From: Arenimonas terrae
GTDB lineage: Bacteria; Pseudomonadota; Gammaproteobacteria; Xanthomonadales; Xanthomonadaceae
Direction of reading: 5' to 3'
Length of the DNA: 64,000 bases
NCBI RefSeq assembly: GCF_006265115.1
Contig: NZ_SMDR01000002.1
Coordinates: 61,743 to 125,742 of the forward strand
Each line of letters begins with the position of its first letter. The stretch's first letter is position 1. This document shows, in pieces, positions 1 to 22,212 of the stretch. The notes beneath the pieces are model-generated. The model was not told where the DNA came from. It was given only the letters and a program-made list of their open reading frames with translations, and did not search any database. Both the position numbers and the translations under genes were made by a program.

Positions 1-7
1 TATACGC

Positions 8-1198
<1,191 letters not shown>

Positions 1199-1238
1199 GA
1201 CTGTCTGCCTCTAATCTGTAATCTGGATACTGGATGGA

Positions 1239-3329
<2,091 letters not shown>

Positions 3330-3395
3330 GGGGTATTCCTCGTTGAGTGCCGCCCGGCGCGTAGCGCCAGGGGCGGATACGCTGCGAGCGCGCGA

Positions 3396-3863
3396 TTACC
3401 AGCGGTAGTGCGAGAAGGCCTTGTTGGCTTCCGCCATGCGGTGCGTTTCTTCGCGCTTCTTGACGGCGCCACCGCGGTTCTCGGAGGCTTCCAGAAGTTC
3501 GGCGGCCAGCTTGCGCGGCATGGTGTTCTCGCCACGCTTGCGCGCGGAGTCGATCACCCAGCGCATCGCCAGCGCCATGCGGCGCGAGGAGCGGACTTCG
3601 ACCGGCACTTGGTAGGTCGCACCACCGACGCGGCGGGACTTGACCTCGACGGCCGGGGCGACGTTGCCCAGCGCCTTCTCGACCAGGCCGAGAGCATCGC
3701 TGTTCTTTTCGCCAATGACGTCCATGGCGCCGTAGACGATCTTCTCGGCAATCGACTTCTTGCCGGACTTCATGACCATGTTGATGAAGCGGGCAACAAC
3801 TTCGCTTCCGTGCTTCGGATCCGGGAGGATCGAACGGGTACCGGGAGAACCTTTACGGGACAT
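3396..3863 (-). CDS. rpsG: 30S ribosomal protein S7
   Basis: S7 is the primary assembly protein of the 3' domain of 16S rRNA and a component of the small-subunit head. The protein has 155 residues, the normal length. It has the conserved N-terminal region ending in [14 protein letters not shown] and the central [13 protein letters not shown] segment typical of S7. It sits 56 bp after rpsL and upstream of fusA. In E. coli S7 is the autogenous repressor of the str operon; no equivalent structure was identified here. Confidence 0.98.
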   Translation of the reverse strand: MSRKGSPGTRSILPDPKHGSEVVARFINMVMKSGKKSIAEKIVYGAMDVIGEKNSDALGLVEKALGNVAPAVEVKSRRVGGATYQVPVEVRSSRRMALAMRWVIDSARKRGENTMPRKLAAELLEASENRGGAVKKREETHRMAEANKAFSHYRW

Positions 3864-3919
3864 GATGCTTGCCTAAATTTGGTGATCGGGTAACGAACGC
3901 TGCGGAACGAACCGCGCGA

Positions 3920-4294
3920 TCAGGACTTCGGGCGCTTGGCGCCGTACTTCGAGCGGCTCTGGCGGCGCTTGGCGACACCGGCGGCGTCGAGCGAGCCACG
4001 CACGGTGTGGTAGCGCACACCCGGAAGGTCCTTGACGCGACCGCCGCGGATCAGCACGACCGAGTGCTCCTGCAGGTTGTGGCCTTCGCCACCGATGTAG
4101 GAGATCACTTCGAAGCCGTTGGTCAGCCGCACCTTGGCGACCTTGCGAAGGGCCGAGTTCGGCTTCTTCGGAGTGGTGGTGTACACGCGGGTGCACACGC
4201 CACGACGCTGCGGGCAGTTGGCCAGCGCCGGGGAAGCGCTCTTGTAGGTGTTGGGCTGACGCGGCTTGCGCACCAGCTGGTTGATCGTCGCCAT
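3920..4294 (-). CDS. rpsL: 30S ribosomal protein S12
   Basis: S12 takes part in decoding at the A site. The ATG at 4294 was chosen because it gives the family-standard 124-residue protein beginning [12 protein letters not shown]; the open frame continues 17 codons upstream (to 4345) but that extension is not S12-like. The [12 protein letters not shown] segment has the lysines at positions 43-44, the wild-type state at the site where streptomycin resistance changes commonly arise. It follows rpoC with a 207-bp gap that contains a strong hairpin. Confidence 0.97.
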   Translation of the reverse strand: MATINQLVRKPRQPNTYKSASPALANCPQRRGVCTRVYTTTPKKPNSALRKVAKVRLTNGFEVISYIGGEGHNLQEHSVVLIRGGRVKDLPGVRYHTVRGSLDAAGVAKRRQSRSKYGAKRPKS

Positions 4295-4373
4295 GCGTTT
4301 GGAATCCTGGATAAAAAGGACACGGCAGGCCGGAAACCGGCCCACCGAGAAGCGGGAGTTTACTTCGCGTTAA

Positions 4374-4402
4374 ACGCCTCTGTCAACGAATGACAGGGGC
4401 GT
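4374..4402 (-). terminator. Hairpin between rpoC and rpsL
   Basis: An inverted repeat with 12-bp arms (one mismatch) and a 5-nt loop lies in the rpoC-rpsL gap. On the transcribed (minus) strand it is followed by TTTAACG, a weak U-tract. It may be a partial terminator or attenuator separating the rpoBC and str transcription units. Its function is inferred from structure and position only. Confidence 0.55.
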
Positions 4403-4501
4403 CGATTGGGTTTCCATCGTCCTTGAACCGGACACGAGGGAACTTCCTGCTCCCTCTTTCCGGATGTGGGCAGGCCATCAGCGGGCCTGCCAGCGCAATT
4501 G

Positions 4502-8710
<4,209 letters not shown>

Positions 8711-8735
8711 TTGATTCTCCTGTTCTCAGCGCCGA

Positions 8736-12887
<4,152 letters not shown>

Positions 12888-12949
12888 GGTGAGCTACCGC
12901 CTCGGGTATCTGGGGTCCGCGCGTCCGCGGCCCGGGGGGAACATCAAAC

Positions 12950-13014
12950 TGCCAGTGGGAAGTCGCTGGTATTGCCGGCACCAGCACGCCTTCTCCCGCT
13001 ACTTCACACTGGCA
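12950..13014 (-). promoter_or_regulatory. Nested hairpin in the rplL-rpoB gap
   Basis: Outer arms at 12950-12963 and 13001-13014 pair at 13 of 14 positions. Inside them a second hairpin pairs 12965-12970 with 12980-12985. The two stems would form a long, nearly continuous duplex in the rplL-rpoB transcript. In E. coli the same gap holds an RNase III processing site. The similarity of position and shape suggests the same role here, but this is inference. Confidence 0.45.
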
Positions 13015-13066
13015 ACTCGGGATCGTTTTCTCTCGTGAAGCCGCCGCTCCCTCGGGAACGGCCAAA

Positions 13067-13090
13067 GGCCGGGAGCTTTCGCCCCCGGCC
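13067..13090 (-). terminator. Attenuator-like hairpin after rplL
   Basis: A 10-bp GC-rich stem with one mismatch closes on a GAAA tetraloop (as read on the minus strand), 42 bp downstream of the rplL stop. The RNA continues with UUUGGCC, too short a U-run for a full terminator. It is in the position of the partial terminator (attenuator) that lowers rpoBC transcription relative to the ribosomal proteins in E. coli. Confidence 0.55.
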
Positions 13091-13131
13091 TCAGTGCGTC
13101 GCCAAAACCAGCCGGCGACCCAAAGTGCTTG

Positions 13132-13503
13132 TTACTTGAGCTCGACGGTGGCGCCAGCCGCCTCGAGTTCCTTCTTGAACTTCGCGGCGTCGTCCTTCGA
13201 CACGGCGTCCTTCACGATGCCGGTGGCCTCGACGAGGTCCTTGGCTTCCTTCAGGCCCAGGCCGGTGATGGCGCGGACAGCCTTAATCACTTCGACCTTC
13301 TTCTCGCCGGCAGCCTTCAGGATGACGGTGAACTCGGTCTGCTCTTCGACCGGGGCAGCGGCAGCGGCCGGGCCGGCGGCCATCATGACCGGGGCGGCGG
13401 CGGTGACGCCGAACTTCTCTTCGATGGCCTTGACCAGCTCCATCACTTCCATCAGGGTCTTGCCGGCGATGGCTTCGACGATCTGCTCGTTGGAAAGGGA
13501 CAT
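13132..13503 (-). CDS. rplL: 50S ribosomal protein L7/L12
   Basis: This is the stalk protein that recruits translational GTPases, present in several copies bound to L10. It has 123 residues, the normal length. The N-terminal dimerisation segment is followed by an Ala/Pro-rich hinge at about residues 35-52 and the C-terminal factor-binding domain with KTVKVIKAVR-like sequence and [11 protein letters not shown]. It is 51 bp downstream of rplJ. Confidence 0.98.
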   Translation of the reverse strand: MSLSNEQIVEAIAGKTLMEVMELVKAIEEKFGVTAAAPVMMAAGPAAAAAPVEEQTEFTVILKAAGEKKVEVIKAVRAITGLGLKEAKDLVEATGIVKDAVSKDDAAKFKKELEAAGATVELK

Positions 13504-13554
13504 TGTGTTTACCTCTGGATAATTTTCTGGAAAGGAAATTGTTTGGTCGGCGGA

Positions 13555-14082
13555 TCAGGCGGTTTCGGCGACGGCTTCGGGAGCGGCTTCGCCACCCCCC
13601 TGCTTGTCGGCGACGGCCTTGACCACGCGGGCGAACATCGTCGCCGGCTCGGCCAGGACGCGGGCCAGCATGGCCAGAGCCTGCTCGCGGGTCGGCAGCG
13701 AGGCGAGAACCTCGACATGCGAGCCCGGGAAGGTCTTGCCACCGATCGAAACGACCTTGGCCTGCAGCTTGTCGTTACTCTTGGCGAATTCCTTGATCAG
13801 ACGACCGGCAGCACCGGGGTCTTCCATCGAGAACGCGTACAGCAGCGGGCCCACCAGGGCGTCCTTGCTGTTCTCGTATTCGGTGCCGGCGACGGCACGG
13901 GAAGCCAGGGTGTTCTTGACAACTTTCAGGAACACACCGGTTTCGCGCGCCTTCTTGCGCATCGCGGTCATCTGCGACACGGTCGTGCCGGCGTACTCGG
14001 CGGCGACCAAGGAGTGTGCCTTCGAGGCGACTTCTGCCAGCTCGGCGACCACTTCTTGTTTCTGGGACAGATTGAGAGCCAT
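13555..14082 (-). CDS. rplJ: 50S ribosomal protein L10
   Basis: L10 anchors the L7/L12 stalk to 23S rRNA and, with L12, represses translation of its own mRNA in well-studied bacteria. It has 175 residues with the typical start [15 protein letters not shown] and the C-terminal stalk-binding helix ending in Ala/Glu-rich sequence. The start codon is preceded by a strong TTGGAGGAG ribosome-binding site. A 339-bp leader separates it from rplA. Confidence 0.98.
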   Translation of the reverse strand: MALNLSQKQEVVAELAEVASKAHSLVAAEYAGTTVSQMTAMRKKARETGVFLKVVKNTLASRAVAGTEYENSKDALVGPLLYAFSMEDPGAAGRLIKEFAKSNDKLQAKVVSIGGKTFPGSHVEVLASLPTREQALAMLARVLAEPATMFARVVKAVADKQGGGEAAPEAVAETA

Positions 14083-14421
14083 TGCACTCCTCCAATAGGA
14101 CTCCGCTCGCGGCTCCTGCCGGTCGCGGTCTTGGGCGGCACCGTTCCATCGGCGCCGGGGACGCAGGTGCGTCCCGGTGGTGGCCGTTTCCAGAAGAATT
14201 TCCAGAAGGCGGCACCATCTACGCAGGCCCGGCTTCTCGCGAAGCTCGGATTAAACGATCCCGCTTGTGGCGACGGCGATTCCTTGCCAGTCGTGCATCC
14301 CTGCCCGACGTCGTCACGCGCTGACCGCACCTGCGGTCTTTGATGGCTCCGCCGGGAACGCGTCCCCGACGGTGCCTTCAAAATCTTGCCGCCGGGGACG
14401 CGTCCCCGACGACTTGTTCGG
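14083..14421 (-). promoter_or_regulatory. rplA-rplJ intergenic leader (putative L10 leader)
   Basis: This 339-bp non-coding stretch lies in the position of the rplJL promoter and L10 autoregulatory leader. It contains two nearly identical 22-nt palindromic hairpins (14350-14371 and 14390-14411, 21 of 22 bases the same), each with a GGGGACGCGT-type core, and a third GGGACGCA/TGCGTCCC hairpin at 14158-14175 nearer rplJ. The function is inferred from position. I did not identify the exact L10-binding kink-turn. Confidence 0.5.
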
Positions 14422-15126
14422 TTACTTCGCCAGCGACAGCGAGGACTGGTCGATGACCACGCCCACGCCCATCGTCGAGCTCAGCGAGATCTTCTGCAGG
14501 TACTGGCCCTTGGACGAGGCCGGCTTGGCCTTGACCAGGTCGCCCAGCAGGGCGTGCAGGTTGTCCTTCAGCGCGTCGGCGTTGAAGTTGGCCTTGCCGA
14601 TCGTGCAGTGGATGATGCCCGCCTTGTCGGTGCGGTAGCGCACCTGGCCAGCCTTGGCGTTGCGCACGGCGCCGGCGGCGTCCGGGGACACGGTGCCGAC
14701 CTTCGGGTTCGGCATCAGGCCGCGCGGGCCGAGCACCTGACCCAGCTTGCCGACGACGCGCATGGCGTCCGGCGTGGCGATCACGACATCGTAGTTGATG
14801 TCGCCGGCCAGCATCTTCTCGGCCAGGTCGTCCATGCCGACCACGTCGGCGCCTGCGGCCAGGGCTTCGTCGGCCTTGGCGCCGGCCGGGCAGAACACCG
14901 CCACGCGCACGGACTTGCCGGTGCCGGCGGGCAGCACGGTCGAACCGCGCACCTGCTGGTCGGACTTCTTGGCGTCGACGCCGAGGCGGACGGCAACGTC
15001 CACGGACTCGACGAACTTGGTCTTGGTGTTGGACTGGATCAGCTTCAGGGCTTCGTCCAGGGTGTAGGCCTTGCCCGGGGTGACCAGGGACTGCAGGGCC
15101 TTGTAACGCTTGGAGATCTTCGCCAT
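14422..15126 (-). CDS. rplA: 50S ribosomal protein L1
   Basis: L1 forms the mobile stalk at the ribosomal E site and is the autogenous repressor of the L11 operon in E. coli. It has 234 residues, the usual length, with the start [11 protein letters not shown] and the conserved [15 protein letters not shown] segment. It begins 3 bp after the rplK stop, so the two are translationally linked. Confidence 0.98.
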   Translation of the reverse strand: MAKISKRYKALQSLVTPGKAYTLDEALKLIQSNTKTKFVESVDVAVRLGVDAKKSDQQVRGSTVLPAGTGKSVRVAVFCPAGAKADEALAAGADVVGMDDLAEKMLAGDINYDVVIATPDAMRVVGKLGQVLGPRGLMPNPKVGTVSPDAAGAVRNAKAGQVRYRTDKAGIIHCTIGKANFNADALKDNLHALLGDLVKAKPASSKGQYLQKISLSSTMGVGVVIDQSSLSLAK

Positions 15127-15129
15127 GAC

Positions 15130-15558
15130 TTAGCCCTCCACCACGAGACCCATCGAACGGGCGCTGCCCGCGATGGTACGAACGCCGGCGTCGAGCGAAG
15201 CGGCCGTGAGATCGGCTTCCTTCGCCTTGACGATGTCTTCGAGCTGCTTGCGGGTGACCTTGCCCACCTTCTCGGTGTTCGGGCGCTTGGAGCCCGAGGT
15301 CAGGCCGGCGGCCTTCTTGAGCAGCACGGTGGCCGGGGTGCTCTTGGTGACGAAGGTGAAGGTACGGTCCGAGTACGCGGTGATGATCACCGGCGTCGGC
15401 AGGCCCGGCTCCAGCTTGGAGGTCGCGGCGTTGAACGCCTTGCAGAACTCCATGATGTTCAGGCCGCGCTGACCCAGCGCAGGACCGACCGGCGGCGAGG
15501 GGTTGGCCTGACCGGCCTTCACCTGCAGCTTGATGTAACCAACTACTTTCTTAGCCAT
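15130..15558 (-). CDS. rplK: 50S ribosomal protein L11
   Basis: L11 is part of the GTPase-associated centre and is needed for RelA activation by uncharged tRNA. It has 142 residues, the standard length. The N-terminal domain carries the conserved proline-rich [20 protein letters not shown] and the C-terminal rRNA-binding domain ends in [11 protein letters not shown]. It lies 93 bp downstream of nusG and directly before rplA. Confidence 0.98.
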   Translation of the reverse strand: MAKKVVGYIKLQVKAGQANPSPPVGPALGQRGLNIMEFCKAFNAATSKLEPGLPTPVIITAYSDRTFTFVTKSTPATVLLKKAAGLTSGSKRPNTEKVGKVTRKQLEDIVKAKEADLTAASLDAGVRTIAGSARSMGLVVEG

Positions 15559-15651
15559 TGTCTTGTCTCCGGGTGCAAGCGCCTGTTGTCAGGCTCCCCA
15601 TCGTGCCGGGTGGGATCCGTGCCCCGGCTTTCACGTTGAAGCAAACTCGCG

Positions 15652-16212
15652 TCAGGCCTTCTCGACCTGTCCGAACTCCAGCTCCACCGGGGTGGAACGG
15701 CCGAAGATCAGCACCGCCACGCGCAGGCGGCTCTTTTCGTAATTGACTTCCTCGACCACGCCGTTGAAGTCGTTGAACGGGCCTTCGGTGACGCGCACCA
15801 TCTCGCCCGGCTCGAACAGCACCTTGGGCTTGGGCTTGTCCACGCCGTCCTGGACGCGGCGAAGGATGACGTCCGCCTCGCTGTCCTTGATCGGCAGCGG
15901 GCGCTCGGCGGTTCCGCCGATGAAGCCCATCACCTTCGGCGTTTCCTTGATCAGGTGCCAGCTGTCGTCGTCGATGCGCGGAATGCCGCCATCCTCGTGC
16001 GTCTCGATCTGCACCAGCACGTAGCCGGGGAAGAACTTGCGCTCGGACTTGCGCTTCTGGCCGCCGCGCATTTCGATCACTTCTTCGGTCGGCACCAGCA
16101 CCTGGCCGAACTTTTCCTGCATCTCGGCACGCGCGATGCGCGTATCGAGCGCGCGCTGCACCTGATGCTCGAAACCCGAATAGGCGTGGACGACATACCA
16201 ACGCTTGGCCAC
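15652..16212 (-). CDS. nusG: Transcription termination/antitermination factor NusG
   Basis: NusG binds RNA polymerase and couples it to Rho or to ribosomal S10. The GTG at 16212 is taken as the start because it gives the family N-terminus [15 protein letters not shown] and is preceded by AAGGAG at 8-nt spacing; it lies 11 bp after the secE stop. The open frame extends far upstream across secE in another frame and is ignored. The protein has 186 residues: an NGN domain followed by a C-terminal KOW domain ([19 protein letters not shown]). Confidence 0.96.
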   Translation of the reverse strand: MAKRWYVVHAYSGFEHQVQRALDTRIARAEMQEKFGQVLVPTEEVIEMRGGQKRKSERKFFPGYVLVQIETHEDGGIPRIDDDSWHLIKETPKVMGFIGGTAERPLPIKDSEADVILRRVQDGVDKPKPKVLFEPGEMVRVTEGPFNDFNGVVEEVNYEKSRLRVAVLIFGRSTPVELEFGQVEKA

Positions 16213-16223
16213 GTCTGAACTCC

Positions 16224-16604
16224 TTATTGACCCAGCAGAAGCCGGATCAGCCACGAAATCACGAAATCGAAGCCCGACAGGATCAGGCTCACGATCACAA
16301 CCACCACCAGGATCACGCCGGTGATGCGCAGGGTTTCCTGCCGCGTCGGCCAGACCACCTTGCGCAGTTCGAACAGCGACTCCGAGACGAAACCGCGGGT
16401 CTGGCGGCCCTTCGCCGTGAAGGCCATCACCACCGCGCCCAGGACCACGCCGGCCGCCGCGACCAGCGCGCGCACCGGACCCGGCCACTGGCTGAACCAG
16501 TAGAACGCGAAGATGCCACCCGCCACCAGGGCGATGGCGAGGACGTACTTCGCGACGTCGGCGGCACTGACCGCCTGTTCTGCTTGCTCGACCTTCGTGT
16601 TCAT
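16224..16604 (-). CDS. secE: Protein translocase subunit SecE
   Basis: SecE is the essential clamp subunit of the SecYEG inner-membrane channel. It has 126 residues with three hydrophobic segments, as in the E. coli long form: two near residues 19-60 and the conserved C-terminal one. The cytoplasmic amphipathic segment [16 protein letters not shown] before the last membrane helix is the family signature. It sits between tRNA-Trp and nusG, the standard arrangement. Confidence 0.97.
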   Translation of the reverse strand: MNTKVEQAEQAVSAADVAKYVLAIALVAGGIFAFYWFSQWPGPVRALVAAAGVVLGAVVMAFTAKGRQTRGFVSESLFELRKVVWPTRQETLRITGVILVVVVIVSLILSGFDFVISWLIRLLLGQ

Positions 16605-16673
16605 TCAGCTCTTGCCCGGCCGTGGCCGGTTGGGGGCAGGTGCTTCCCGGGGGAAACAACCGCCTTTGCGGGA

Positions 16674-16749
<76 letters not shown>

Positions 16750-16770
16750 AATGGCATTCCTAAACGGGCG

Positions 16771-16796
16771 ATGGCGGACCGCTTCCGGCCCGCCAT
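16771..16796 (-). terminator. Hairpin between tuf copy 2 and tRNA-Trp
   Basis: An 11-bp stem (one G-U) closes on a GAAG tetraloop 41 bp after the tuf stop codon. The transcript continues CGCCCGUUUAGG, so the U-run is poor. It may be a partial terminator or may help separate tuf mRNA from tRNA-Trp during processing. Confidence 0.5.
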
Positions 16797-16836
16797 TCCC
16801 CTGCCCGTCCGGCCTTCGCCGGGCGGGCGGACCTTC

Positions 16837-18027
<1,191 letters not shown>

Positions 18028-18097
18028 TGCGAGTTACCCGGTAGGTTTCAAGGTTTATGTTTCATCCCGGAACCGCGTCGGCGGAGCCGGGGATGGA

Positions 18098-18173
<76 letters not shown>

Positions 18174-18207
18174 GAATCTGGGGTGCTGCGGTGAAACTTC
18201 AATCCAA

Positions 18208-18281
<74 letters not shown>

Positions 18282-18319
18282 CCTGCGTTGCTAGCCGTTG
18301 CCGGATCACGCCGCGAAGC

Positions 18320-18405
18320 TGGTGGAGGGAGGTGGATTCGAACCACCGAAGGCGTGAGCCAGCAGATTTACAGTCTGCCCCCGTTGGCCGCTTGGGTATC
18401 CCTCC
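18320..18405 (-). tRNA. tyrU: tRNA-Tyr (GTA)
   Basis: This 86-nt class II tRNA with a long variable arm has acceptor stem GGAGGGA/TCCCTCC, anticodon stem-loop GCAGA-CTGTAAA-TCTGC with anticodon GTA, discriminator A and an encoded CCA. It is the first gene of the tRNA-tuf unit. Confidence 0.97.
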
Positions 18406-18420
18406 GCTAGGGAGCCCGTA

Positions 18421-18449
18421 ATTTTCACGGCGGAGCGCCGGAATGTCAA
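18421..18449 (-). promoter_or_regulatory. Sigma-70 promoter of the tRNA-Tyr/tuf unit
   Basis: On the minus strand a perfect -35 TTGACA (18444-18449) is followed after exactly 17 nt by GAAAAT (18421-18426, 4 of 6 matches to the -10). A GC-rich stretch (TACGGGCTCCC) lies between the -10 and the likely start, the discriminator type seen at stable-RNA promoters under stringent control. The first tRNA base is at 18405. Confidence 0.75.
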
Positions 18450-18477
18450 CGCCCTTGATGCAAGAAACTTGCCGGGA

Positions 18478-19569
18478 TCAGACGTTGAAGCGGAAATGCA
18501 GGACGTCGCCCTCCTGGACCACGTACTCCTTGCCCTCCAGCCGCAGCCGGCCGGCGTCGCGGGCCCCGGCTTCGCCCCGGTACTTGATGAAGTCGTCGAA
18601 GGCGATGGTCTCGGCCCGGATGAAGCCCTTCTCGAAGTCGGTATGGATGACCGCGGCCGCCTGCGGCGCGGTGGCGCCCTTGTGGACCTGCCAGGCCCGC
18701 ACTTCCTTCACGCCGGCCGTGAAATAGGTCTGCATGCCCAGCAGGGCGTAGCCGGCCCGGATCACCCGGTTCAGGCCCGGCTCGGCCAGGCCCATCTCGG
18801 CCAGGAACTCGGCCCGGTCGGCGTCCTCGAGCTGGGACAGCTCCTCCTCGATCGCGGCGCTGACCGGCACCACCTGGGCCCCTTCCTTCTCGGCCCGGGC
18901 GCGGACCAGATCCAGCATCGGGTTGTTCTCGAAGCCGTCCTCGAGCACGTTGGCCACGTACATGACCGGCTTGAGGGTCATCAGGAACAGGTCCCGGACC
19001 ACGGCCTTGTCCTCGGCCGACAGGCCCAGGGCCCGGGCGGGCTTGCCCTGGTCGAGGCCGGCGCGCAGGCGCGACAGCACGTCTTTCCGGACGATGGCGT
19101 CCTTATTGCCGGTTTTAGCCTCGCGTTCGGCGCGGTTCAGCGACTTTTCCACTGAGTCCAAGTCCGCCAGCGCCAGCTCGAGGTCGATCGTCTCGATGTC
19201 GGCGATCGGGTCCACCTTGCCAGCCACATGGATGATGTCGGTGTGCTCGAAGCAGCGCACCACGTGGGCGATGGCGTCCACCTCGCGGATGTGGGCCAGG
19301 AACTTGTTGCCCAGACCCTCGCCCTTGGAGGCGCCGGCGACCAGGCCGGCGATGTCGACGAACTCGAACGAGGTCGGGATCACCTTCTGCGGCTTGACGA
19401 TCTCGGCCAGCTGCTGGAGCCGGGGGTCGGGCACCGGCACCACGCCCGTGTTCGGCTCGATGGTGCAGAACGGGAAGTTCGCGGCGGCGATGCCGGCCTT
19501 GGTGAGCGCGTTGAAGAGCGTGGACTTGCCGACGTTCGGCAGGCCGACGATGCCGCATTTGATGCCCAT
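18478..19569 (-). CDS. ychF: Redox-regulated ATPase YchF (OLA1 family)
   Basis: This is an Obg-related P-loop protein that prefers ATP and associates with ribosomes. It has 363 residues, the standard length. GLPNVGKS at residues 9-16 is the G1 motif, and the C-terminal TGS-like domain ends in [15 protein letters not shown]. It is next to pth, a pairing conserved in most proteobacteria. The converging tRNA promoter lies just downstream of its stop. Confidence 0.97.
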   Translation of the reverse strand: MGIKCGIVGLPNVGKSTLFNALTKAGIAAANFPFCTIEPNTGVVPVPDPRLQQLAEIVKPQKVIPTSFEFVDIAGLVAGASKGEGLGNKFLAHIREVDAIAHVVRCFEHTDIIHVAGKVDPIADIETIDLELALADLDSVEKSLNRAEREAKTGNKDAIVRKDVLSRLRAGLDQGKPARALGLSAEDKAVVRDLFLMTLKPVMYVANVLEDGFENNPMLDLVRARAEKEGAQVVPVSAAIEEELSQLEDADRAEFLAEMGLAEPGLNRVIRAGYALLGMQTYFTAGVKEVRAWQVHKGATAPQAAAVIHTDFEKGFIRAETIAFDDFIKYRGEAGARDAGRLRLEGKEYVVQEGDVLHFRFNV

Positions 19570-19596
19570 GGTGCTGTCATCCGGTTCGCGAATCCT

Positions 19597-19631
19597 CAGG
19601 CGCCAGCGGGCGGGAAGCCGGCTGGCGCCTG
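19597..19631 (-). terminator. Hairpin between pth and ychF
   Basis: Perfect 11-bp arms (19597-19607 and 19621-19631) fill the 67-bp gap between pth and ychF. There is no U-run, so it may be a processing or stability element rather than a terminator. Confidence 0.4.
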
Positions 19632-19636
19632 CAGAC

Positions 19637-20218
19637 TCAGGGTTTGGGGGTGTGCAGGCGCTTCATCGCCTCGGGGAACTCGCCGGCGACCGCCAGCGGC
19701 AGCACGTCGAGCGCATCGTCGATGGCGCGCAGGATGCTGGCCTCGTCGTCCTTGCCCGGCCGGCCCAGGACCCAGGGCGTGACCTTGTCCTTGTGGCCCG
19801 GGTGGCCGATGCCGACCCGCAGCCGGTGGAACTTGCCGTGGCCCAGGTGCTGGATGGTGTCGCGCAGGCCGTTCTGGCCGCCGTGGCCGCCGTCGAACTT
19901 CAGGCGGGCGGTGCCGGGGGCCAGGTCGAGCTCGTCGTGGGCCAGCAGGGCCTCTTCCGGCTCGATCTTCCAGTACCGCAGCGCCGCGGCCACCGAGCGC
20001 CCGGAGGCGTTCATGAAGGTTGCGGGTTTGAGCAGCCAGAGCGTGTGCCCGGCCAACTCGATCTTGGCGGTCTCGCCGTGCAGCTTCGACTCCAGGCCGA
20101 AGCGCGCCCCGGCCTTGGCGGCGAGGGCGTCCAGAAACCAGAACCCGGCGTTGTGCCGGGTTCGGGCGTGTTCGGCACCGGGATTCCCCAGGCCGACGAT
20201 GAGGCGCAGTGCGGCCAC
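19637..20218 (-). CDS. pth: Peptidyl-tRNA hydrolase
   Basis: This enzyme releases tRNA from peptidyl-tRNA that has dropped off the ribosome. It has 193 residues, the normal length. The N-terminal [17 protein letters not shown] segment carries the catalytic histidine at position 22, and [29 protein letters not shown] contains the conserved Asp and the GGHGGHNG-like loop (a Gln replaces the second His, a common variant). It lies between rplY and ychF on the same strand. Confidence 0.97.
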   Translation of the reverse strand: MAALRLIVGLGNPGAEHARTRHNAGFWFLDALAAKAGARFGLESKLHGETAKIELAGHTLWLLKPATFMNASGRSVAAALRYWKIEPEEALLAHDELDLAPGTARLKFDGGHGGQNGLRDTIQHLGHGKFHRLRVGIGHPGHKDKVTPWVLGRPGKDDEASILRAIDDALDVLPLAVAGEFPEAMKRLHTPKP

Positions 20219-20232
20219 GTCGAAGGATCGGA

Positions 20233-20261
20233 ACCGCTCCCGGCGCGATGCCGGGAGCGGT
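20233..20261 (-). terminator. Hairpin between rplY and pth
   Basis: Perfect 12-bp GC-rich arms with a 5-nt loop start 9 bp after the rplY stop. The transcript continues UUCCGAUCC, a weak U-run. It is probably a partial terminator or an mRNA stabiliser within the rplY-pth-ychF unit. Confidence 0.5.
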
Positions 20262-20269
20262 GGGCCGAA

Positions 20270-20947
20270 TTACTTCTTCTTCGGCGCCGGCGCGGCGGCG
20301 TCGGGCTTGGTGACTTTGGCGGCGGGGACCTCGGCGGCCTCCGGAGCGGCGGTCTCTTCGGCTTCGACGCGGGCGTGCTTGGCGATCACGATCGCCAGGT
20401 CATGCTCCTTGCCATGGGCCAGGGCCGGGATGGTGACGCCTTCCGGCAGCTTGATCTGCGACAGGTGCACGATGTCGCCGACGGCCAGGGCCGACAGGTC
20501 GACCTCGATGAACTCCGGCAGGTGCTTCGGCAGGCAGCTGACTTCGACTTCGTTGAGCTCGTGGGTGACCACGATGCCCGCGGTCTTGCCGGCCGGGGAC
20601 TTCTCCTGGTTCACGAAGTGCAGCGGCACCTTGGCGCGCAGGGCTTCGTTCTCGGACACGCGCAGGAAGTCCAGGTGCAGGATCTGCTGCTTGAACGGGT
20701 GGCGCTGCATGTCACGCAGCAGCACCTTCTGCACCTTGCCGTCGACGCTCAGGTCGAGGATGGCGGAGTAGAACCACTCGTTCTGGCTGGCGAGCCAGAG
20801 GTGGTTGTGCTCGACCTGCACGCTCTGCGGCTCCTGGTGGGCGCCGTAGACGATGGCCGGGACCTGGCCGCTGCGACGGAGGCGGCGGCTCGCACCCTTG
20901 CCCTCGTCCTTGCGGCCGGTGGCCGTGATGTTGTGATTGGTAGCCAT
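20270..20947 (-). CDS. rplY: 50S ribosomal protein L25 (long Ctc form)
   Basis: This protein binds 5S rRNA. At 225 residues it is the long TL5/Ctc form: an N-terminal L25 domain (about residues 1-100) followed by a second beta domain and a low-complexity Ala/Pro/Lys tail (KVTKPDAAAPAPKKK). E. coli has only the 94-residue domain. It lies between prs and pth, the usual position of the long form in gammaproteobacteria. Confidence 0.95.
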   Translation of the reverse strand: MATNHNITATGRKDEGKGASRRLRRSGQVPAIVYGAHQEPQSVQVEHNHLWLASQNEWFYSAILDLSVDGKVQKVLLRDMQRHPFKQQILHLDFLRVSENEALRAKVPLHFVNQEKSPAGKTAGIVVTHELNEVEVSCLPKHLPEFIEVDLSALAVGDIVHLSQIKLPEGVTIPALAHGKEHDLAIVIAKHARVEAEETAAPEAAEVPAAKVTKPDAAAPAPKKK

Positions 20948-21039
20948 TTTGGTGTTGCCTTCTTCAGTGTGATGCGCCTTGCGACGCGATACGCGCGGCC
21001 CGCGACCAGGCCCCGCGCCGTTCCCGGGACCGGGAATCG

Positions 21040-21067
21040 GGGATCGGCACTCGCGAATGCCGATCCC
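21040..21067 (-). terminator. Hairpin between prs and rplY
   Basis: Perfect 10-bp arms (21040-21049, 21058-21067) with an 8-nt loop start 22 bp after the prs stop. No clear U-run follows. It is a possible attenuator in the prs-rplY gap. Confidence 0.4.
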
Positions 21068-21089
21068 GGATCCCCTGCCCCGCCCTGCC

Positions 21090-22046
21090 TCAGTCCACGT
21101 AAAGCGAACTGACCGACTCGCCGAACGCGATGCGGCGGATGGTTTCCGCCAGCAGTTCGGCCACGCTGAGCTGGCGGATGCGCGGGCAGGCCCGCGCGGC
21201 TTCCGACAGCGGGATGGTGTCGGTCACCACCAGCTCGTCCAGCTGCGAGTTGCTGACATTGGCGATCGCCGCGCCCGACAGCACGGGGTGGGTGCAGTAG
21301 GCCACGACCTTCCGGGCGCCGTTGGCCTTCAGGGCCGCGGCGGCCGCGCACAGCGTGCCGGCGGTGTCGACGATGTCGTCGACCAGCACGCAGGTCTTGC
21401 CGCTGACGTCGCCGATGATGTTCATCACCGTGGCGACGTTGGCCTTCGGGCGGCGCTTGTCGATGATCGCCAGCTCGGCGTCGTCCAGGCGCTTGGCGAT
21501 CGCGCGGGCGCGCACCACGCCGCCGACGTCCGGCGAGACCACGATCAGGTTGTCGGTGCCCTGGCTGCGCCAGATGTCGGCCAGCAGCAGCGGCGACGCG
21601 TAGACGTTGTCGACCGGGATGTCGAAGAAGCCCTGGATCTGCTCGGCGTGCAGGTCGACGGTCAGCACGCGGTCGGCGCCCACGGTCGAGAACATCTTGG
21701 CCGCGACCTTGGCGGTGATGGCGACACGGGCCGAACGCGGTCGGCGGTCCTGGCGCGCGTAGCCGAAATACGGCACCACCGCCGTGACACTGGCGACCGA
21801 GGCGCGCTTGAGCGCGTCGATCAGCACCAGCAGTTCCATGAAATTTTCGGCCGTCGGCGCGCAGGTCGGCTGGATCACGAACACTTCCTGCCCGCGCACG
21901 TTCTCCTCGATCTCGATCTGGCATTCGCCATCCGAGAACTGCCCCACCAGCGCCTTGCCCAGCGGGATGCCGAGCTGGCGGCAGACGGCCAGCGCCAGCG
22001 GGCGGTTGGCATTGCCGGTGAAGACGAGCAGGTTCTGCTTGCTCAT
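21090..22046 (-). CDS. prs: Ribose-phosphate pyrophosphokinase
   Basis: This enzyme makes PRPP from ribose 5-phosphate and ATP for nucleotide, histidine and tryptophan synthesis. The ATG at 22046 gives a 318-residue protein starting [18 protein letters not shown], the family length; a 100-codon upstream extension runs through tRNA-Gln and is rejected. The PRPP-binding loop is visible as [12 protein letters not shown], and the flexible-loop region [10 protein letters not shown] and the VVSPDVGG motif are present. It follows tRNA-Gln and ispE, the standard ispE-prs-rplY-pth order. Confidence 0.97.
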   Translation of the reverse strand: MSKQNLLVFTGNANRPLALAVCRQLGIPLGKALVGQFSDGECQIEIEENVRGQEVFVIQPTCAPTAENFMELLVLIDALKRASVASVTAVVPYFGYARQDRRPRSARVAITAKVAAKMFSTVGADRVLTVDLHAEQIQGFFDIPVDNVYASPLLLADIWRSQGTDNLIVVSPDVGGVVRARAIAKRLDDAELAIIDKRRPKANVATVMNIIGDVSGKTCVLVDDIVDTAGTLCAAAAALKANGARKVVAYCTHPVLSGAAIANVSNSQLDELVVTDTIPLSEAARACPRIRQLSVAELLAETIRRIAFGESVSSLYVD

Positions 22047-22096
22047 GTGAGCTGGCTTCCGCGCTGAGGTTGAGGGACCGCTGGAACTGGACCGGA

Positions 22097-22174
22097 TGGC
22101 TGGGGCGGTAGGATTCGAACCTACGAATGCCAGGATCAAAACCTGGTGCCTTAGGCCAGCTTGGCGACGCCCCA
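22097..22174 (-). tRNA. glnT: tRNA-Gln (TTG)
   Basis: A cloverleaf of 78 nt has acceptor stem TGGGGCG/CGCCCCA, anticodon stem-loop CCAGG-TTTTGAT-CCTGG with anticodon TTG, a normal T-arm and an encoded CCA after discriminator G. The D-loop (AGCTGGCCTAA) appears about two bases longer than usual. It lies in the ispE-prs gap, where a glutamine tRNA is also found in related bacteria. Confidence 0.93.
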
Positions 22175-22212
22175 CCGTTGAAGCTTGCTGCTTTGAAGCG
22201 GAACGCTCCGGC

